Of a stretch of 64,000 nucleotides of DNA, positions 22,501 to 30,904 are shown piece by piece. The first letter of the stretch is position 1, and every line of letters begins with the position of its first letter. The notes under the pieces were generated by a model. The model did no database searches and was not told where the DNA came from. It saw nothing but the letters and a program-made list of their open reading frames with translations. The position numbers and the translations under genes were made by a program. This stretch comes from Dermacentor variabilis (taxonomy: Eukaryota; Arthropoda; Arachnida; Ixodida; Ixodidae): positions 211,487,632 to 211,551,631 of the forward strand of contig NC_134568.1 in assembly GCF_050947875.1 (NCBI RefSeq). Direction: 5' to 3'.

Positions 22501-25500
22501 TCGTAGGGACATTCCTTCATCCTGCAGTGGACGTAAAATAGGATGATGATGATTATGATGATGATGTACAAAAAGCAATTAACCCTTTGTGTGTCAAAGA
22601 CGTAAAATATACGCCGCCATGAACAAGTCCCAAATGGTGGGTGCGATGTATTTACGATGCTGTCTGCATGTTTGAAAAACGCATTAAGTTTCACTATTGC
22701 CCAGCATGTGCTGCAACCCTGTGTGGATAAAATAATTTTTTTTTCGCTCCATAGTCTCTTGGTTTTAATTCCACAGCGGTTAGTTTTGGTTTCGCCTCAT
22801 GGGCTGTTTCTGTTTGCCGTGCTCGCGAAAACTGATGTCTATCTGGTTTCTAATCTCTCAAAAGGTCATTGCCATATGCTTGCTTGTTTATTGCTCACAG
22901 GGGTGCGGTTACATTTATTCACAGGCAGGTGCTGGTACTACAAACGAAGCTGTAATATATGAACAATGCTGCCACGCCCATGTTTCTTAAGACTCGCAAA
23001 AACTGATTGCCCCTCGTTGGTGACAGGATGAAGGATAACTGCAAGTTTCCGACTTTTGGGGTTTTTCCAATTGGTGCACAACCACCGGGTTTTGTGTGTG
23101 CTCACATATATGGGTCGACAATACTATGGACGTGGGCACCGGTTGCTCTTCTGCAAGTGAGTCGAGCGGTGATTCCTTATATGCGTACTGCCCAAGTGCC
23201 GAACCAGAATCTATGTATTTCAGTGCATCTACTTTTTATTCTTATTACAAGTATTTATGCAAGTCCATATGTATTCATGAATAAACAATGCATACAATGC
23301 ATGTTTACCTACGTAAAAAAAATCTTTTGTCACTTTACGGTCATTAAGAACATTGCGATAAGCTTTTTTTTTTCAAAATAAGGGACTAAATATTAAATCT
23401 GCAATTAAAAAAAATCAACCCTGGAAGCCACCAAATGTGACTTCCAGGGTTGATATCGATACACAACTGTCGCAGCCAACACAAGTTTAATGCATCCCAC
23501 GTGTTGCAGCAGCTGTCGAAAAAACTTATGCAAACTGCAGTCGCCCTTAGACATATAACAGACTTTTTTTCTGCTCACAGAAATTTCAGAGGTTTTAACA
23601 AGGGAACACTGAAGAACCTCAGGGTATGTGAGGCCCTGAAATATACAAAAGTGTTCCATTCTCTTCCATCAATGCTGTGCACTCATTTTCAACCTGAACA
23701 TTTTCTGATAAGAAGAGGCATACAACGCAGACTATTCAAAGAACGTCTTCTTACTGGTAAATTTGCTGACTTCAATTCATTAGCACGAATTTATTCTATT
23801 AACCTTTTAGCAGCTTTACTGACATATTTTTAGTTTTTCACTCTTGCTCTGCTTAATGTGTTATTGTAAGCAGGAAAGCATCTTAAATATATACTACCTG
23901 CTCATTGTGTCGGAACAGATGTATAAACATGTTGGCTGCAGTACATGTGGACTGACAAAAAAAGCAATCTCTCGTATGCCCCAGCAGAGCCCTGTGAAGC
24001 GATAGGCTGCACAATATGGTTGTTGCTTTTCAGACGTCACAAGTTAATGATGTGTCAGTTTTCTCGGCATGAAAACGGGCTACACACAATCATTACATAA
24101 AACTGTATGTGGTCTGCAGGCAGGTTACAATGCATCTTGGTCCCTATTGCACCTAAAATTCACATTTTTGGCGCCTAAAAATCTGTGTCTCTACTGACAT
24201 TTACCAAATGCAACACTTGTGCCTGCCACTTAAAAAAAAATGGCAGAGATTAGATATAGATAAGCCATGAAGACGAGAAAATAAGTGGAAACTAAATGTA
24301 AAATCAAACCAGACATCCACGTCCCCTTTATCAACCTGATTCATACACTCTGACAGGGCCTTTGAGCTTTCTAGTCAGCACATTAACGTCTGAACCAGCT
24401 ACATAAAAGGAATCTTGTCACCTGAGCTGACAAGCCAGTCAAATTGAAACACTATTCCTCCCATGCATTGACACCATGTAGTAGTTGTGATTTGTAACTT
24501 TTCTGGCAAAATATTAAATACTGCTTTTTAAAATAAAAATTATTTTAGAGGGGAATGCCAAAAAAGCAGAAATCTCTGCACTTGCCATTACTCTTCCTTT
24601 CTGCATTAAATTTTATAGCCACTACATCGCCTTTCACATAGGTGTTTCTGCAAAGACCTTTAGAAATGTTTAAAGGTAATCTGTTCTAATTCTTATCCTT
24701 GAGCTGGATTGCTCAAAGAGGCAGACATTATTTGCATATGAAATCAAAATGCATAATTGGCTAGTTAATAAAATTCACTAATGAGATTTTTTACTATTGT
24801 ATTTACTCAAATATAGGTCGAACATAAATACAGGTCAAGCCCTATGTATTGAACTCACTGAGAAATATTTTTTAATATAAATCGACCCATATCTTTCTAG
24901 AAAACTGAAAAACTTAAAACACCTTCATTTACCTCACCTCAGCTACTAAACCTAGCTAGTCAATACCACAAGTGGCATTCTCAACGAAACTACCAGAAAA
25001 GCCGTCCTCATCGGATGCTTTGCAAGTGTCCTGGGCACCCCCAAATGATGCCGCCCTCAGTGCCATCTAGGCGTTGGATAAACAGCATTTCTTAACACCA
25101 GTCAGGATAATCTCCAGACTGGCTTTACGGAGAGCACAATGGGGAAAACTCCATTATCTAGGTACTCTGCTAGCTGTGTTCACTAACACAGGTTGACAGC
25201 TCATTTTAGGTAGTTTTCGGGGAAAAAAAGTTGGCCTATATTCGAATAAATATGTTTATTATTCTATGGCACATATTGCGATCTACAAATCGAAGCCAGT
25301 GGGACTGCAAGGCATATCCCCTTAAATAAAATTCTGTGGATGACACCATTTTCATGATATGCACCATCAAACTTACGGTAAAAATGCACTCTCATTCCAT
25401 CTACTTTTCTAACAAAACACCCCTTTATGCACTGAATCGCAAAAGTAACTGGACCGCCAACATATTTCTTCACAAAGCTCAGGAACTGATATCTTAAAAC

Positions 25501-28500
25501 TGGCGTTACCCAGAGGTTTTGCTGAAGTGGATCTGCCTTGCAAACTCTCAGTTTACAATTTGTAAATATCAATATATGTACTGCAAGGTAATTAGTTAAC
25601 TTCATTAGTGAATTTATAATTAGTCATTATTTGAATTTCTCATGCAAATGCCTACCTATTTCAGCAATCCAGCTCAAGGATTAGAATTGGGCTATTTGCC
25701 AAAGGCAATTTTTTTTCATTGTTAAGCGTCCGCAGAAACACCCAGTATGCAGCAGACCTACCATCCTCAAAATTACAAGTGTACTAGGATTGAAGCCTGA
25801 AGATAATTTTGGTACGAAGATACTAAAATGTGCTGCTGCCTTGGTGACATGTGTTACCAGTTTTCAAAGAGAACTGGCTTTTACTGCATGCATTTTTGTT
25901 TTTCCAAATAGTTGCTGGAGAATAACGATGTACAGTACCAGAACTTAGGCAACGCAAATTTCAGTTTTACCAGCCTACTTTCAAAAATATATTGCTAAAT
26001 ATCAGTCACCAGCACTGCTACACTATCTGCCAGAAGACTATAGCCCATTCCTGCAGCATACCACATGGTATACACACAGATTTAGTTGTTAAACGAATGC
26101 AGTTTTAATGCAACTTGCAGAAAAATACCAAACCATTCTATCTTTTTTTTCTCCATTTTCGTTTACTTCTTTAAGTGCTGGTGCTTCGTGAAGCAAGGTT
26201 TCTGCAAGAAATTGTCATCAGGTGCATTAAGCGGAGAGCATCTTTAAAACTAGTGTGACAGCCTCCAAATTACATCAACCCCCAAGTGACACTCGCTCAA
26301 GAACAGACAATGGACAAATAACAAGGACAGACAAGTACTCACTTCCAACTAAAAGTAATTTTCAGTTTCACAGATACATATATATACAAATTTGTGAACA
26401 CATGACCGCCAATCGCATTCGTCCCTAGTGCATTTATGCACTGTAGTCACTTTCATTACAGACTAACAAGCTCACTCCTATACCTTGTTGCAATAAATTT
26501 GCCTGTCTGACTGGTACTTTTAGGAACTGTTTAAGGGACTGAGAATCAATTTTTATTGTGCCCATTTTTTTAGTGCAACAGTAAGCGCACCGGTCTGTGT
26601 GTCCAATCATACAGTGGGAACGTGGGAAACATCATGGAACATTTTTTACCAGAATTTTTGTATCTGCAATGATGTAGTTGTGCTCAAGAAACATGCTGGA
26701 AACAGTGATAGGCGAGCGCAATAGCAATTATATGCTGGCATGTGTGGGAAGCAGATGACAAATATGACCCTAGCTGTAAGAATAATATTTTGTTCATCAA
26801 GCCAGTATTCCTGTGGTTCATGTTTTCTAAAGTGTAGATTTTTACAATTGGTGTCCAAATCTACACTCCTGTGACAGCTCTCTCCAAATAACAGAAGCTA
26901 ATCTCAAAGGCCGTGTTTTTGCTGTTTACATGCACCCGACTTAATTTTTAGCCAAGCCAAGTGGTAGAACATGCCAGTAGTGCTATTGCACTGGTACTAA
27001 CTCACAAATGTGTACATACAACAGCACTCATGAATGCCACCATGCACTGAATGGCTCTGCCACTCCATTCATTACCACAAAGGCAGCACCATTTGTTAGC
27101 ATGCATTTTAAGTCATAATAGCAAAGAATAAAGCGCAAAAGCCAAAGTATTGCAATTTTAAACAATGTGATACTTAATTACTGCCGATTTATCTACAATA
27201 ATCTCCTAAACTACATCCAAAGTACCAAGGCTTGACCGCCAGTTGACGCCACTGGCCGGCTTTTGCGATTTTCCGTGCCAATTTATAGTTATAATTTGAA
27301 CTTAAATTGTGAACAGCACGCTCGATTACGTAACTATAAATCAATCTTTTCATTTCTACTAATATCTTATGGCATGTGTTGATCAGCGATCAGTCCCTTT
27401 AAGCCAATTTGTATAAGTGCTTCAGTATCAGCTTGGGTTGCTGAATAACACAAGTTTCCAATTGATTACAAACATTCAAAAACACAAAACTCATCAAATG
27501 TCAAAGTGATGCCTTTTTTTCTTTTATTTCTAAAAAAAGTAGTGAGCAACTTGGTCTATGAGCAGCAAATGCATGGTTTTATGTGGGATCAACATGACAA
27601 TGACAGTAATGAAACAAATTAGATGCACTTAAAAGGAGTCCAGTTCTATGTACTAGTACATCACATTAACTGATTTGATATACACAGATAGCATATCATG
27701 TACTGCTGTAGTGATGCCAACATGGGCTATATGGGCAGGGCCTGATCCATTTTGGCCTATCACGGAGAGATAATGGCAGATATGGAAAAGTAAAACCAGA
27801 GTAGAATGTCTTTTTCTAACCCTGACCATGGTGAGGATCATCAACATAAAAAATTCACATAAATACAAATTTTCAAGCAGCAGAAGGACGATGCACACTA
27901 TTCCATGACTGCAAGATTAGCAAAAAGTTTGCCATTGCAGTTGCTCGCTCGACTAAGTGGCACATCTGCGCAGCAATGCCTCCCACAGCAGGATGATTTG
28001 GAACAGGGTTGCAGAATGGCTGCACATTTCTGGCCAAGTTCCCTTCACGGTGGATCACTATACACCTTGTAGCAAAAACTCAGAGGCTGCTGCCACACTT
28101 GAGAAAGGACCGAAGCTGGCAGGAAATAGGTGTCATAAGGCTCCGCAAGTGGCTGCCTAAATTCAGAAAGTAGGAACCTCCAGTGCCACGAAAAGGCCTA
28201 CAATGCACTACTTCCACATGTCTTGCTATCTGAAGCCTCCAACCAGCACAGCATTCCAGAAATTCTTAATTACTGAATCAAATAATGACTTCATTTTGTA
28301 TTAATAAATGCAATATTTGCACACTTCTATAATGCCAACAGCATGTAAACCAGATAACTATTTTTAAACAACACAACAAAGATACCTTAATTCTAGGGCA
28401 CACAGGTGAAACAAATCAACATGAGCACAGCTTCATACCATAGTGGAAAGCATTGCAGTGTCATTTAAAACATGCAATGACCCTACTCACTGGGCGTTCA

Positions 28501-28591
28501 GTGTTACATGAGTATACCTGCAACACATTGCGAATCACCTTCTCCTCTGGGGCCCAATTTCAGCACCACTTTCAACGGCAGGTGGGTGGGT

Positions 28592-28626
<35 letters not shown>

Positions 28627-30624
28627 AACTTTTAGTGTATATGGACAATGGCCTGCGAGATGTTTTTCGCGTTACGACATAACCTAGCCGACAACCCCTT
28701 AACTAGTTCCAAAGCATAAAAATTAACCTAGCAATACAAGCAATATCACTAATTATTTCGCCAAACCAGACGGGAACGCTCCATGAGGGTGTTGCAACGG
28801 CGACAACACAACTATTGGTCACGAAAACAATTGGCGACAGCGTTCGCAAGAATGCGCCATGTTCTCGCTTCGCCCCACCAAATCACTTGCATATGTAAAA
28901 TTCTGGCACATCATCGCGGTCTCATCATGCAGAAAACGGCACCGGGCGGCAATGGGACCTACGAGAGTGTGCGATAAAATCCCACGCAGAAGCACACGTG
29001 CCGCAAGCAGTACAAACGTCACGTAACGGAAAAATATAAGTGCGTGTGTTTGTGAGGTAGTTGAGGGAAGGAACGAAGAAACGGCGCACATAAGGTTGCC
29101 GAGCCGTTACAGCATTAGGCCAGGCAATCTTCAAATGTGACGTTGAACGCAGAGGCTGCAAAGTAGCCGCGAATGGCATAAAGGAGAACAAAACCGACAT
29201 GCTGCGCTGCGACACACAGGCCTCTCCTCCGACCTCAGTCACGGCGCAACGCACATCTACGCGCAGTGCCGGCTTGAACGGCAAAGGACCCGGCGGCAGA
29301 AGCCAACTGACGTGAGAACATATATATATATATATATATATAACTATGGGGGTTTTATGTGCCAAAACCACGAGTTGATTGAGGCACGCCTTAGTGAGGG
29401 ACTCCGGAAATTTGGACCACCTGGGGTTCCTTAACGTGCGCATAAATATAAGTATACACGGGTGCTTTCGCATTTCACCCCCATCGAAATGCGGCCGCCG
29501 TGGCCGGGATTCGATTCCGCGACCTCGTGCTTAGCAACCCAACACCATGGCCACTAAACAACCACGGTGGGTAATTGACGTGAGAAGTCCCTAGGTGGAC
29601 ATCCTTCGGAAATGCGAGCTCCGAATTGCGTGCGCCGTTTCGTGCACGCGGTACGCAGTGGCCAAATGATGGCACAGATTCAATTTTCACCAGCCTCAAT
29701 CGGAACGTTGAGCGCATTTATCTATTCATTGCGTCAATCCAGGCCCGACTAAAGGCATTACAGTAGCCTTTAAAACATCTTAAAACGTTTGTTCTACGCT
29801 GGCCGGAGAGCAAAGCGAATCATTCCTCAATTAAGCAGGCCAGGAAAGCGTCCTTCTCCCTTAGGCTGACATTACACATTTACGGAACATAAGGGTAACG
29901 CAGGCGTCTACAAGATCTGCTTTCACGACGCAATGAACCCGATACTGCCGTAAGCAACACGAGGCATCAGCGAGGCCAAAGCTCTCCCCAAATCCAGACC
30001 GTACCATGAGAGACACTGCCGCAATCCCCGTGGCTTCCGCTTGGCGACTGCAAAGGAGAAAAAGAGAGAGCGAGAGAGAAAGAAAAGAAACGGGGTTAAG
30101 TTTTACGCGAGTAGGATCTTAACGAAAACGCTTACACCACCCAACATGAAAACCGCATCCGTACAAACAAAAGTGGCCTCGAGTGTGCATGGCTGCTGCA
30201 ACGAGACTTCGAACTGAAAGCTCACCAAGACAAAAGCACCGGTCGTTACACTGCGTCGCGTATCGAAATGGAACACCAAGTTACGAACTATTCAGAGAAG
30301 TATATTCTCTAAATTAATGCTGCCCTTTATTTAGACACATTTCAACAGTTCCTAAAAACACTGACACGATCAAGCAAACACCAACACACAGTATTCACGA
30401 GCCCTACTAGCACCGCCACTTCTGGACTTAGAATATTCGTCGCCATTGCGACTTAGAAAATGCGGCTGGCTGTGCCTAAGCGGCCTCATCAGGCTGGAAG
30501 CCACGAAGTAGCCTCAAAGAATAAGCAGTGCAGCATTTCGTGTTCAGTTCTCGGCCTACAATCACAATTCACTTACCTTGAGCCCTGCCGCCGAGCTGCC
30601 TTCAAGCGAATTCATCTCTAACAT
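4488..30624 (-). CDS. Top1: Probable DNA topoisomerase I, N-terminal part (six exons, continues left)
   Basis: Spliced minus-strand gene. The six exons add up to 968 nt, with phases 0,1,2,0,0,2 that join without a frameshift, giving about 322 residues. Order: a short start peptide MLEMNSLEGSSAAG; a GLTNGVNGVVVN segment; long runs of Ser, Lys, His and Asp (HKDKHKDKHKDKD type); then VKIKQE, VKVKTE and EIKGE, which fit the SUMO consensus (hydrophobic-K-x-E); then the acidic DDDMPL, SARKPQQR and ESDSEEDEPLS. This is the architecture of the disordered nuclear-localising N-terminus of metazoan type IB topoisomerase, which relaxes supercoils in chromatin. The core and catalytic Tyr domains would lie left of the window. 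Introns of about 10, 0.75, 4.9 and 9 kb are packed with transposons. Another Lys-rich nuclear protein is possible because the catalytic part is not visible. Confidence 0.78.
4589..5119. other. Top1 intron segment, nothing recognised
   Basis: The intron sequence between exon 6 and the Tigger insertion at 5122 contains a minus-strand open frame at 4715-5092 with no recognisable motif and no splice support. I treat that frame as chance. Confidence 0.5.
5427..5790 (+). pseudogene. Tigger transposase N-terminal (CENP-B-type HTH) fragment
   Basis: KKHWVLSIEEKLDIVRAITR and the following KKSMMARDRDL resemble the first helix-turn-helix of Tigger/CENP-B transposases (usual pattern LTIEEKLDIIxxxExG). 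The frame breaks after about 60 residues. An acidic NNSDDNTESDSTGES stretch that follows in another frame is C-terminal in character, which implies an internal deletion of the catalytic domain. Confidence 0.65.
5795..7650 (-). mobile_element. LINE with endonuclease and RNase H but no reverse transcriptase
   Basis: Read on the minus strand from 7650 down. An EN start like WQGSCSGHQRKRA comes first, then GDVNAVH (the metal-binding GD-N-H of APE-type endonuclease), then VPTRTGNSITGDTVPDLT and SNHFII (the conserved C-terminus of EN). After about 6616 the sequence passes directly into an RNase H-like block (AAEEVAVALVCVGTKAGVILCDTK), then PAHEVPGNEAAHELARALYH and a C-terminal IC-IC-like zinc knuckle. 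No RT motifs occur between EN and RNase H. The 3' end is AATAAAG followed by a TCAATCAATC tail at about 5797. It has many frameshifts and stops. It is inserted in the Tigger at 5122-9259. Confidence 0.75.
7732..7917 (+). pseudogene. Tigger transposase C-terminal fragment
   Basis: The frame ends FEAAVVVARPPWHQTKTTGFYRAK and a stop, like the usual K-x-T-x-I-T-x-F-F tail of Tigger transposases. AATAAA follows directly (GTGAATAAATAC). It is the other side of the LINE-interrupted element at 5122-9259. Confidence 0.6.
8056..9236 (+). mobile_element. pogo-type element with GTCGAC termini (non-autonomous)
   Basis: The termini CCGTATTTACACGATTGTAA and its reverse complement TTACAATCGTGTAAATACGG are flanked by TA at 8054-8055 and 9237-9238. 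The target TA sits in the right subterminal part of the Tigger at 5122-9259. GTCGAC recurs at both subterminal regions. It has only a decayed HTH-coding remnant. It contains a perfect 14-bp hairpin (AAGCGCCGCCGTTC at 8329-8342 pairing with 8364-8377). A second, truncated copy lies at 12148. Confidence 0.85.
8575..8720 (+). pseudogene. pogo transposase HTH remnant
   Basis: The plus-strand frame reads KRAAILYAEETNHCAAGRNF followed by DVSKRVVREWR. It aligns with the HTH of the intact transposase at 9674-10954 (KFKLSAVEYATENGNRAAGR, then HFDVTEKMIRTWR). The frame closes after about 60 residues, so the 8056-9236 element is an internally deleted derivative of a pogo-like autonomous element. Confidence 0.7.
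9342..11435 (-). mobile_element. pogo DNA transposon, apparently complete
   Basis: The terminal inverted repeats CCGTATTTTCCGGTGTATAA (9342) and TTATACACCGGAAAATACGG (ending 11435) are flanked by TA at 9340-9341 and 11436-11437, as expected for Tc1/mariner/pogo. The 2.1 kb length and one uninterrupted transposase gene fit an autonomous element. The left subterminal region holds four copies of TATAAGACGCAC, candidate transposase-binding sites. It lies in a Top1 intron. Confidence 0.9.
9674..10954 (-). CDS. pogo-family transposase, intact (426 aa)
   Basis: Enzyme that excises and reinserts the element at TA sites in the nucleus. I take the ATG at 10954 (MPPKLRKSYTAKF); the open frame extends upstream only through non-ATG codons. 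Residues 8-45 form a psq/pogo-type HTH (KFKLSAVEYATENGNRAAGR). Residues about 60-135 form a second CENP-B-type DNA-binding domain. The DDE domain has Asp170 (VNMDEVPLTF), Asp278 (LLVMDSMRAH) and Asp314 (LQPLDISVN), that is DD35D spacing. A Ser/Glu-rich acidic tail ends DEDFDGFK. There are no stops or frameshifts, and AATAAA follows the stop at 9667-9672 on the minus strand. Intact catalytic residues and matching termini suggest recent activity. A domesticated host gene is unlikely because the inverted repeats and TA duplication are still in place. Confidence 0.93.
   Translation of the reverse strand: MPPKLRKSYTAKFKLSAVEYATENGNRAAGRHFDVTEKMIRTWRQSSAKLQAMKSGKKADRGKKARWPELEDRLLKWALEQRAQGRALSTVQLRLKARTLASEIGAADFVGRPSWCYRFMQRKALSIRARTTMSQQLPDDFGEKVEKFHEFVKKEVEKNNIIDSHIVNMDEVPLTFDIPMSKSVAQKGDKTVTVRTTGHEKSHFTVVLACCADGTKLPPMIIFKRKTMPKESFPPGVIVTTNQKGWMDEQMMGVWLEKCFSKRPDGFFHSRKSLLVMDSMRAHITDLTLRQIKAKNCTPTIIPGGLTKVLQPLDISVNRSFKAILRRIWEAWMTEGEHSYTATGRMRRASYSEVAKWVHEAWSAVRVATITAGFRKAGLLASSPTEHDDNQTSGSEYEENASAALPPEMGELFESASEDEDFDGFK
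11438..12018. other. Top1 intron, nothing recognised
   Basis: AT-rich intron sequence lies between two transposons. Short open frames on both strands show no motifs. Confidence 0.5.
12021..13133. mobile_element. Tigger-like element with GAACCCAC termini
   Basis: CAGTCGAACCCACTTATAA follows TA at 12019-12020, and the inverted TTATGAGTGGGTTCGACTG ends at 13133 followed by TA. Subterminal TTATAACCGATAATTGTTAT and CATAACCGATATATTGTTAA are typical of Tigger. No transposase is readable. A second element (12148-12640) is inserted about 130 bp inside the left end. Confidence 0.8.
12148..12640 (+). mobile_element. Second, 3'-truncated copy of the GTCGAC pogo-type element
   Basis: It starts TGTATTTACACAATTGTAAG and tracks 8056-8550 closely (GTCGACC, AACCAAAACATGG, CATGGAAGAGCAGACACCG). 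The corresponding right terminus is not visible, so this copy is truncated or eroded beyond about 12640. Confidence 0.75.
13136..13607. other. Top1 intron, nothing recognised
   Basis: Unique-looking intron sequence ends at the exon 5 donor. Confidence 0.5.
13608..13853 (-). CDS. Top1: Top1 exon 5
   Basis: 246 bp, phase 0 at both ends. The acceptor TTATTTTCCTTTTGCAG is excellent and the donor is CTG/GTGTGT. It encodes a Pro/Ser/Lys/Glu segment with three hydrophobic-K-x-E motifs (IKQE, VKTE, IKGE) and ends DDDMPL. SUMO sites cluster in the same part of vertebrate TOP1. Confidence 0.8.
15166..15369 (+). pseudogene. Tigger A transposase C-terminal fragment
   Basis: An acidic NRNSDSDDDL precedes VDLTRAFAVLSSVYSDNTTL and a basic AHKRKCTQQHIDHFI tail before the stop. 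This resembles the D-D-x-x-x-A-x-x-x-L helix and the K/R-Q-x-x-I-x-x-F-F end of Tigger proteins. Upstream domains are absent or unreadable. Confidence 0.6.
15960..16264 (+). pseudogene. Tigger B transposase C-terminal fragment
   Basis: The frame reads FTDTEIAGMATNGEDGESSG, then DDERPRKVRTSAETRNIVRL and a Lys/Arg-rich helix ending in LEDAFSGPS, where Element C begins. Acidic-then-helical sequence is usual for the transposase tail. The catalytic domain is missing. Confidence 0.5.
16265..17752 (+). mobile_element. Innermost nested Tigger element (C)
   Basis: The termini CAGTGCAGTCCACTTATAAT and ATTATAAGTGGACTGCACTG are perfect inverted repeats flanked by TA (16263-16264 and 17753-17754). Subterminal ATATAACGAT repeats occur at both ends. 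At 1.49 kb it is shorter than an autonomous Tigger, because the transposase has lost its catalytic domain. Being best preserved, it is the youngest of the three. Confidence 0.88.
16791..17527 (+). pseudogene. Tigger C transposase, catalytic domain deleted and frameshifted
   Basis: It starts MAPTKRKPVSLDTKMDILQD and continues through a CENP-B HTH (SALVKKYELVQLTISTILKT) and the start of the second HTH (YADVEEALYQWF). It then jumps to the C-terminal CFKKAGF motif, which in intact Tigger proteins lies after the DDE core. About 200 residues with all catalytic Asp are therefore missing. A frameshift near 17170 moves the tail (DSDNEIDSGS, then a Leu-rich helix and KQVQISDYF) into another frame, ending at 17527. 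AATAAA follows at about 17547. The intact DNA-binding part could still bind element ends. Confidence 0.8.
18107..18710. other. Top1 intron, nothing recognised
   Basis: The sequence between the nested Tiggers and exon 4 shows no repeats or coding motifs that I recognise. Confidence 0.5.
18711..19017 (-). CDS. Top1: Top1 exon 4
   Basis: 307 bp. The acceptor TTGCTCACAG takes the last base of a Gly codon, and the donor AAA/GTGAGT ends in phase 0. It encodes Ser-rich tracts (SSSSSSSKPKD), KEHK and a Lys/Asp/His repeat (KDRHKDKHKEHKDKDKHRDK). This is low-complexity, strongly charged sequence like the nuclear localisation region of TOP1. Confidence 0.8.
19018..19767. other. Top1 intron 3, nothing recognised
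   Basis: A 750-bp intron with normal splice ends. No repeats recognised. Confidence 0.6.
19768..19990 (-). CDS. Top1: Top1 exon 3
   Basis: 223 bp, entering with two bases of a Gly codon and leaving with two (GG/GTAAGC). The acceptor is TTTTCTGTCCACAG. It encodes LTNGVNGVVVNSSSSSHH, then His/Ser and Lys/Asp/His repeats and KEKSSSG. Drosophila Top1 also has an N-G-V-x-x-N-G motif leading into His/Ser runs. Confidence 0.8.
19991..21605. other. Top1 intron 2, proximal part
   Basis: AT-rich, with no recognisable elements. An open minus frame near 20657-20866 has no support. Confidence 0.5.
21610..22566 (+). mobile_element. RTE-type LINE, 5'-truncated
   Basis: Plus-strand RT remnants in shifting frames: RGVRQGGTISPMLFTACLEE, LWFADDMSCSATL (the catalytic FADD box), then an RTE-like C-terminal KLENKLRTAQRAMVQRMLGV. 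The end is GGACGTAAAATAGGATGATG followed by an ATG/ATT repeat tail, and (GATG)n or (GAT)n tails are characteristic of RTE/BovB elements. It has several frameshifts. Confidence 0.85.
22579..24640. other. Top1 intron 2, middle: possible piggyBac-like left end and a hairpin
   Basis: TTAACCCTTTGTGTGTC at 22579 looks like a piggyBac-type end, but I cannot find its partner. A 127-residue plus frame at 23450-23833 carries no motif that I know. The hairpin at 23414-23454 is listed separately. Confidence 0.35.
23414..23454. repeat. Perfect 14-bp hairpin
   Basis: ATCAACCCTGGAAG (23414-23427) pairs perfectly with CTTCCAGGGTTGAT (23441-23454). The loop can add a further CAC/GTG pairing around CAAAT. Confidence 0.8.
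24640..25745. mobile_element. Long-arm MITE (GAGCTGGATTGCT family), interrupted
   Basis: The left arm CCTTGAGCTGGATTGCT (about 24700) and following 100 bp reappear inverted at 25580-25700 (AGCAATCCAGCTCAAGG). The arms are roughly 130 bp with mismatches. The same family occurs at 34855-35370. A pogo-type MITE (24796-25255) is inserted inside the left part. Confidence 0.65.
24796..25255. mobile_element. pogo-type MITE with TATAGGTCGA ends
   Basis: TGTATTTACTCAAATATAGG at the left and CCTATATTCGAATAAATATG at the right are imperfect inverted repeats around 460 bp. The pattern (TATTTACTCG..TATAGGTCGA) resembles the ends of the GTCGAC pogo family at 8056 but is distinct. There is no coding content. 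Confidence 0.6.
25746..28580. other. Top1 intron 2, distal part
   Basis: Mostly unique-looking AT-rich sequence. Around 26285-26350 is a purine-rich string (CAAGAACAGACAATGGAC..) in the style of the palindromic repeats at 40.6 and 47.1 kb, but present here as one arm only. I saw no exon with good splice sites on either strand. Confidence 0.4.
28581..28624. repeat. Microsatellite (GGTG)n then (TG)n
   Basis: About three GGTG units followed by about fifteen TG units, uninterrupted. Confidence 0.95.
29319..29575 (-). mobile_element. tRNA-derived SINE with (TA)n tail and target-site duplication
   Basis: On the minus strand it begins ACCCACCGTGGTTGTTTAGT with an A-box-like TTAGTGGCCATGG and a B-box-like GGAATCGAATCCC. 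It ends in a (TA)n tail (29320-29342). TGACGTGAGAA flanks both ends (29308-29318 and 29576-29586), an 11-bp target-site duplication. The GTTGCTAAG segment resembles a GCT (Ser) anticodon loop. This head and body are common in tick sequence, as I remember it. Confidence 0.88.
29587..30004. other. Top1 intron 2, end
   Basis: This is the donor-proximal part of intron 2. Nothing recognised. Confidence 0.5.
30005..30047 (-). CDS. Top1: Top1 exon 2 (micro-exon, 43 bp)
   Basis: It is preceded on the minus strand by a long pyrimidine tract ending TTTTTCTCCTTTGCAG. It encodes SPSGSHGDCGSVSH plus one base, with donor CATG/GTACGG. It is too short to show as an open frame. I include it because it is the only piece that makes exon 1 (phase 0) and exon 3 (needs phase 1) join in frame. 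Confidence 0.75.
30048..30576. other. Top1 intron 1
   Basis: About 530 bp with consensus ends (GTAAGT and TTTGCAG). The (GA/CT)-rich tract near the acceptor is the polypyrimidine tract. Confidence 0.7.
30577..30624 (-). CDS. Top1: Top1 exon 1 coding part
   Basis: ATG at 30624 (MLEMNSLEGSSAAGLK) with donor AAG/GTAAGT. A second in-frame ATG at 30615 (context GAG-ATG) is an alternative start. The short Ser/Gly start peptide is unremarkable. It is supported by phase and by the downstream exons. Confidence 0.7.
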
Positions 30625-30717
30625 GATCGGCCCCAAGATCACTTCAACTATGGCGACAAAGACTCAACAGCGGCACAGCACAACTGCGTTGAAGACTAAG
30701 TCCAGAAAATGAACAAT

Positions 30718-30728
30718 TGCGCATGCGC
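30718..30728. promoter_or_regulatory. NRF-1-like palindrome upstream of Top1
   Basis: TGCGCATGCGC is a perfect match to the core of the NRF-1/Ewg binding consensus, about 95 bp upstream of the first ATG. Such sites mark promoters of housekeeping genes in animals. No TATA box is evident. Function here is inference. Confidence 0.4.
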
Positions 30729-30904
30729 TGCCACCTGACTTCCAGTCCACATACCCACATCCCTTGCAGTTGCTTGACGCAAGCGTGTCATAGCCAGCGC
30801 CCTCTTTTCAAGCTGGACCGACTGGACAAAGTTCTAAAATTCGCCGCAAAATTTGGCGCCACTAAACTTATAAGGACCAACGTTGATTGTGCTAGCAATA
30901 CACT

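Noticed and set aside
23450..23833. 127-codon plus-strand frame
   Set aside because: Protein-like in places, but I find no family, start context or splice evidence; left unassigned.
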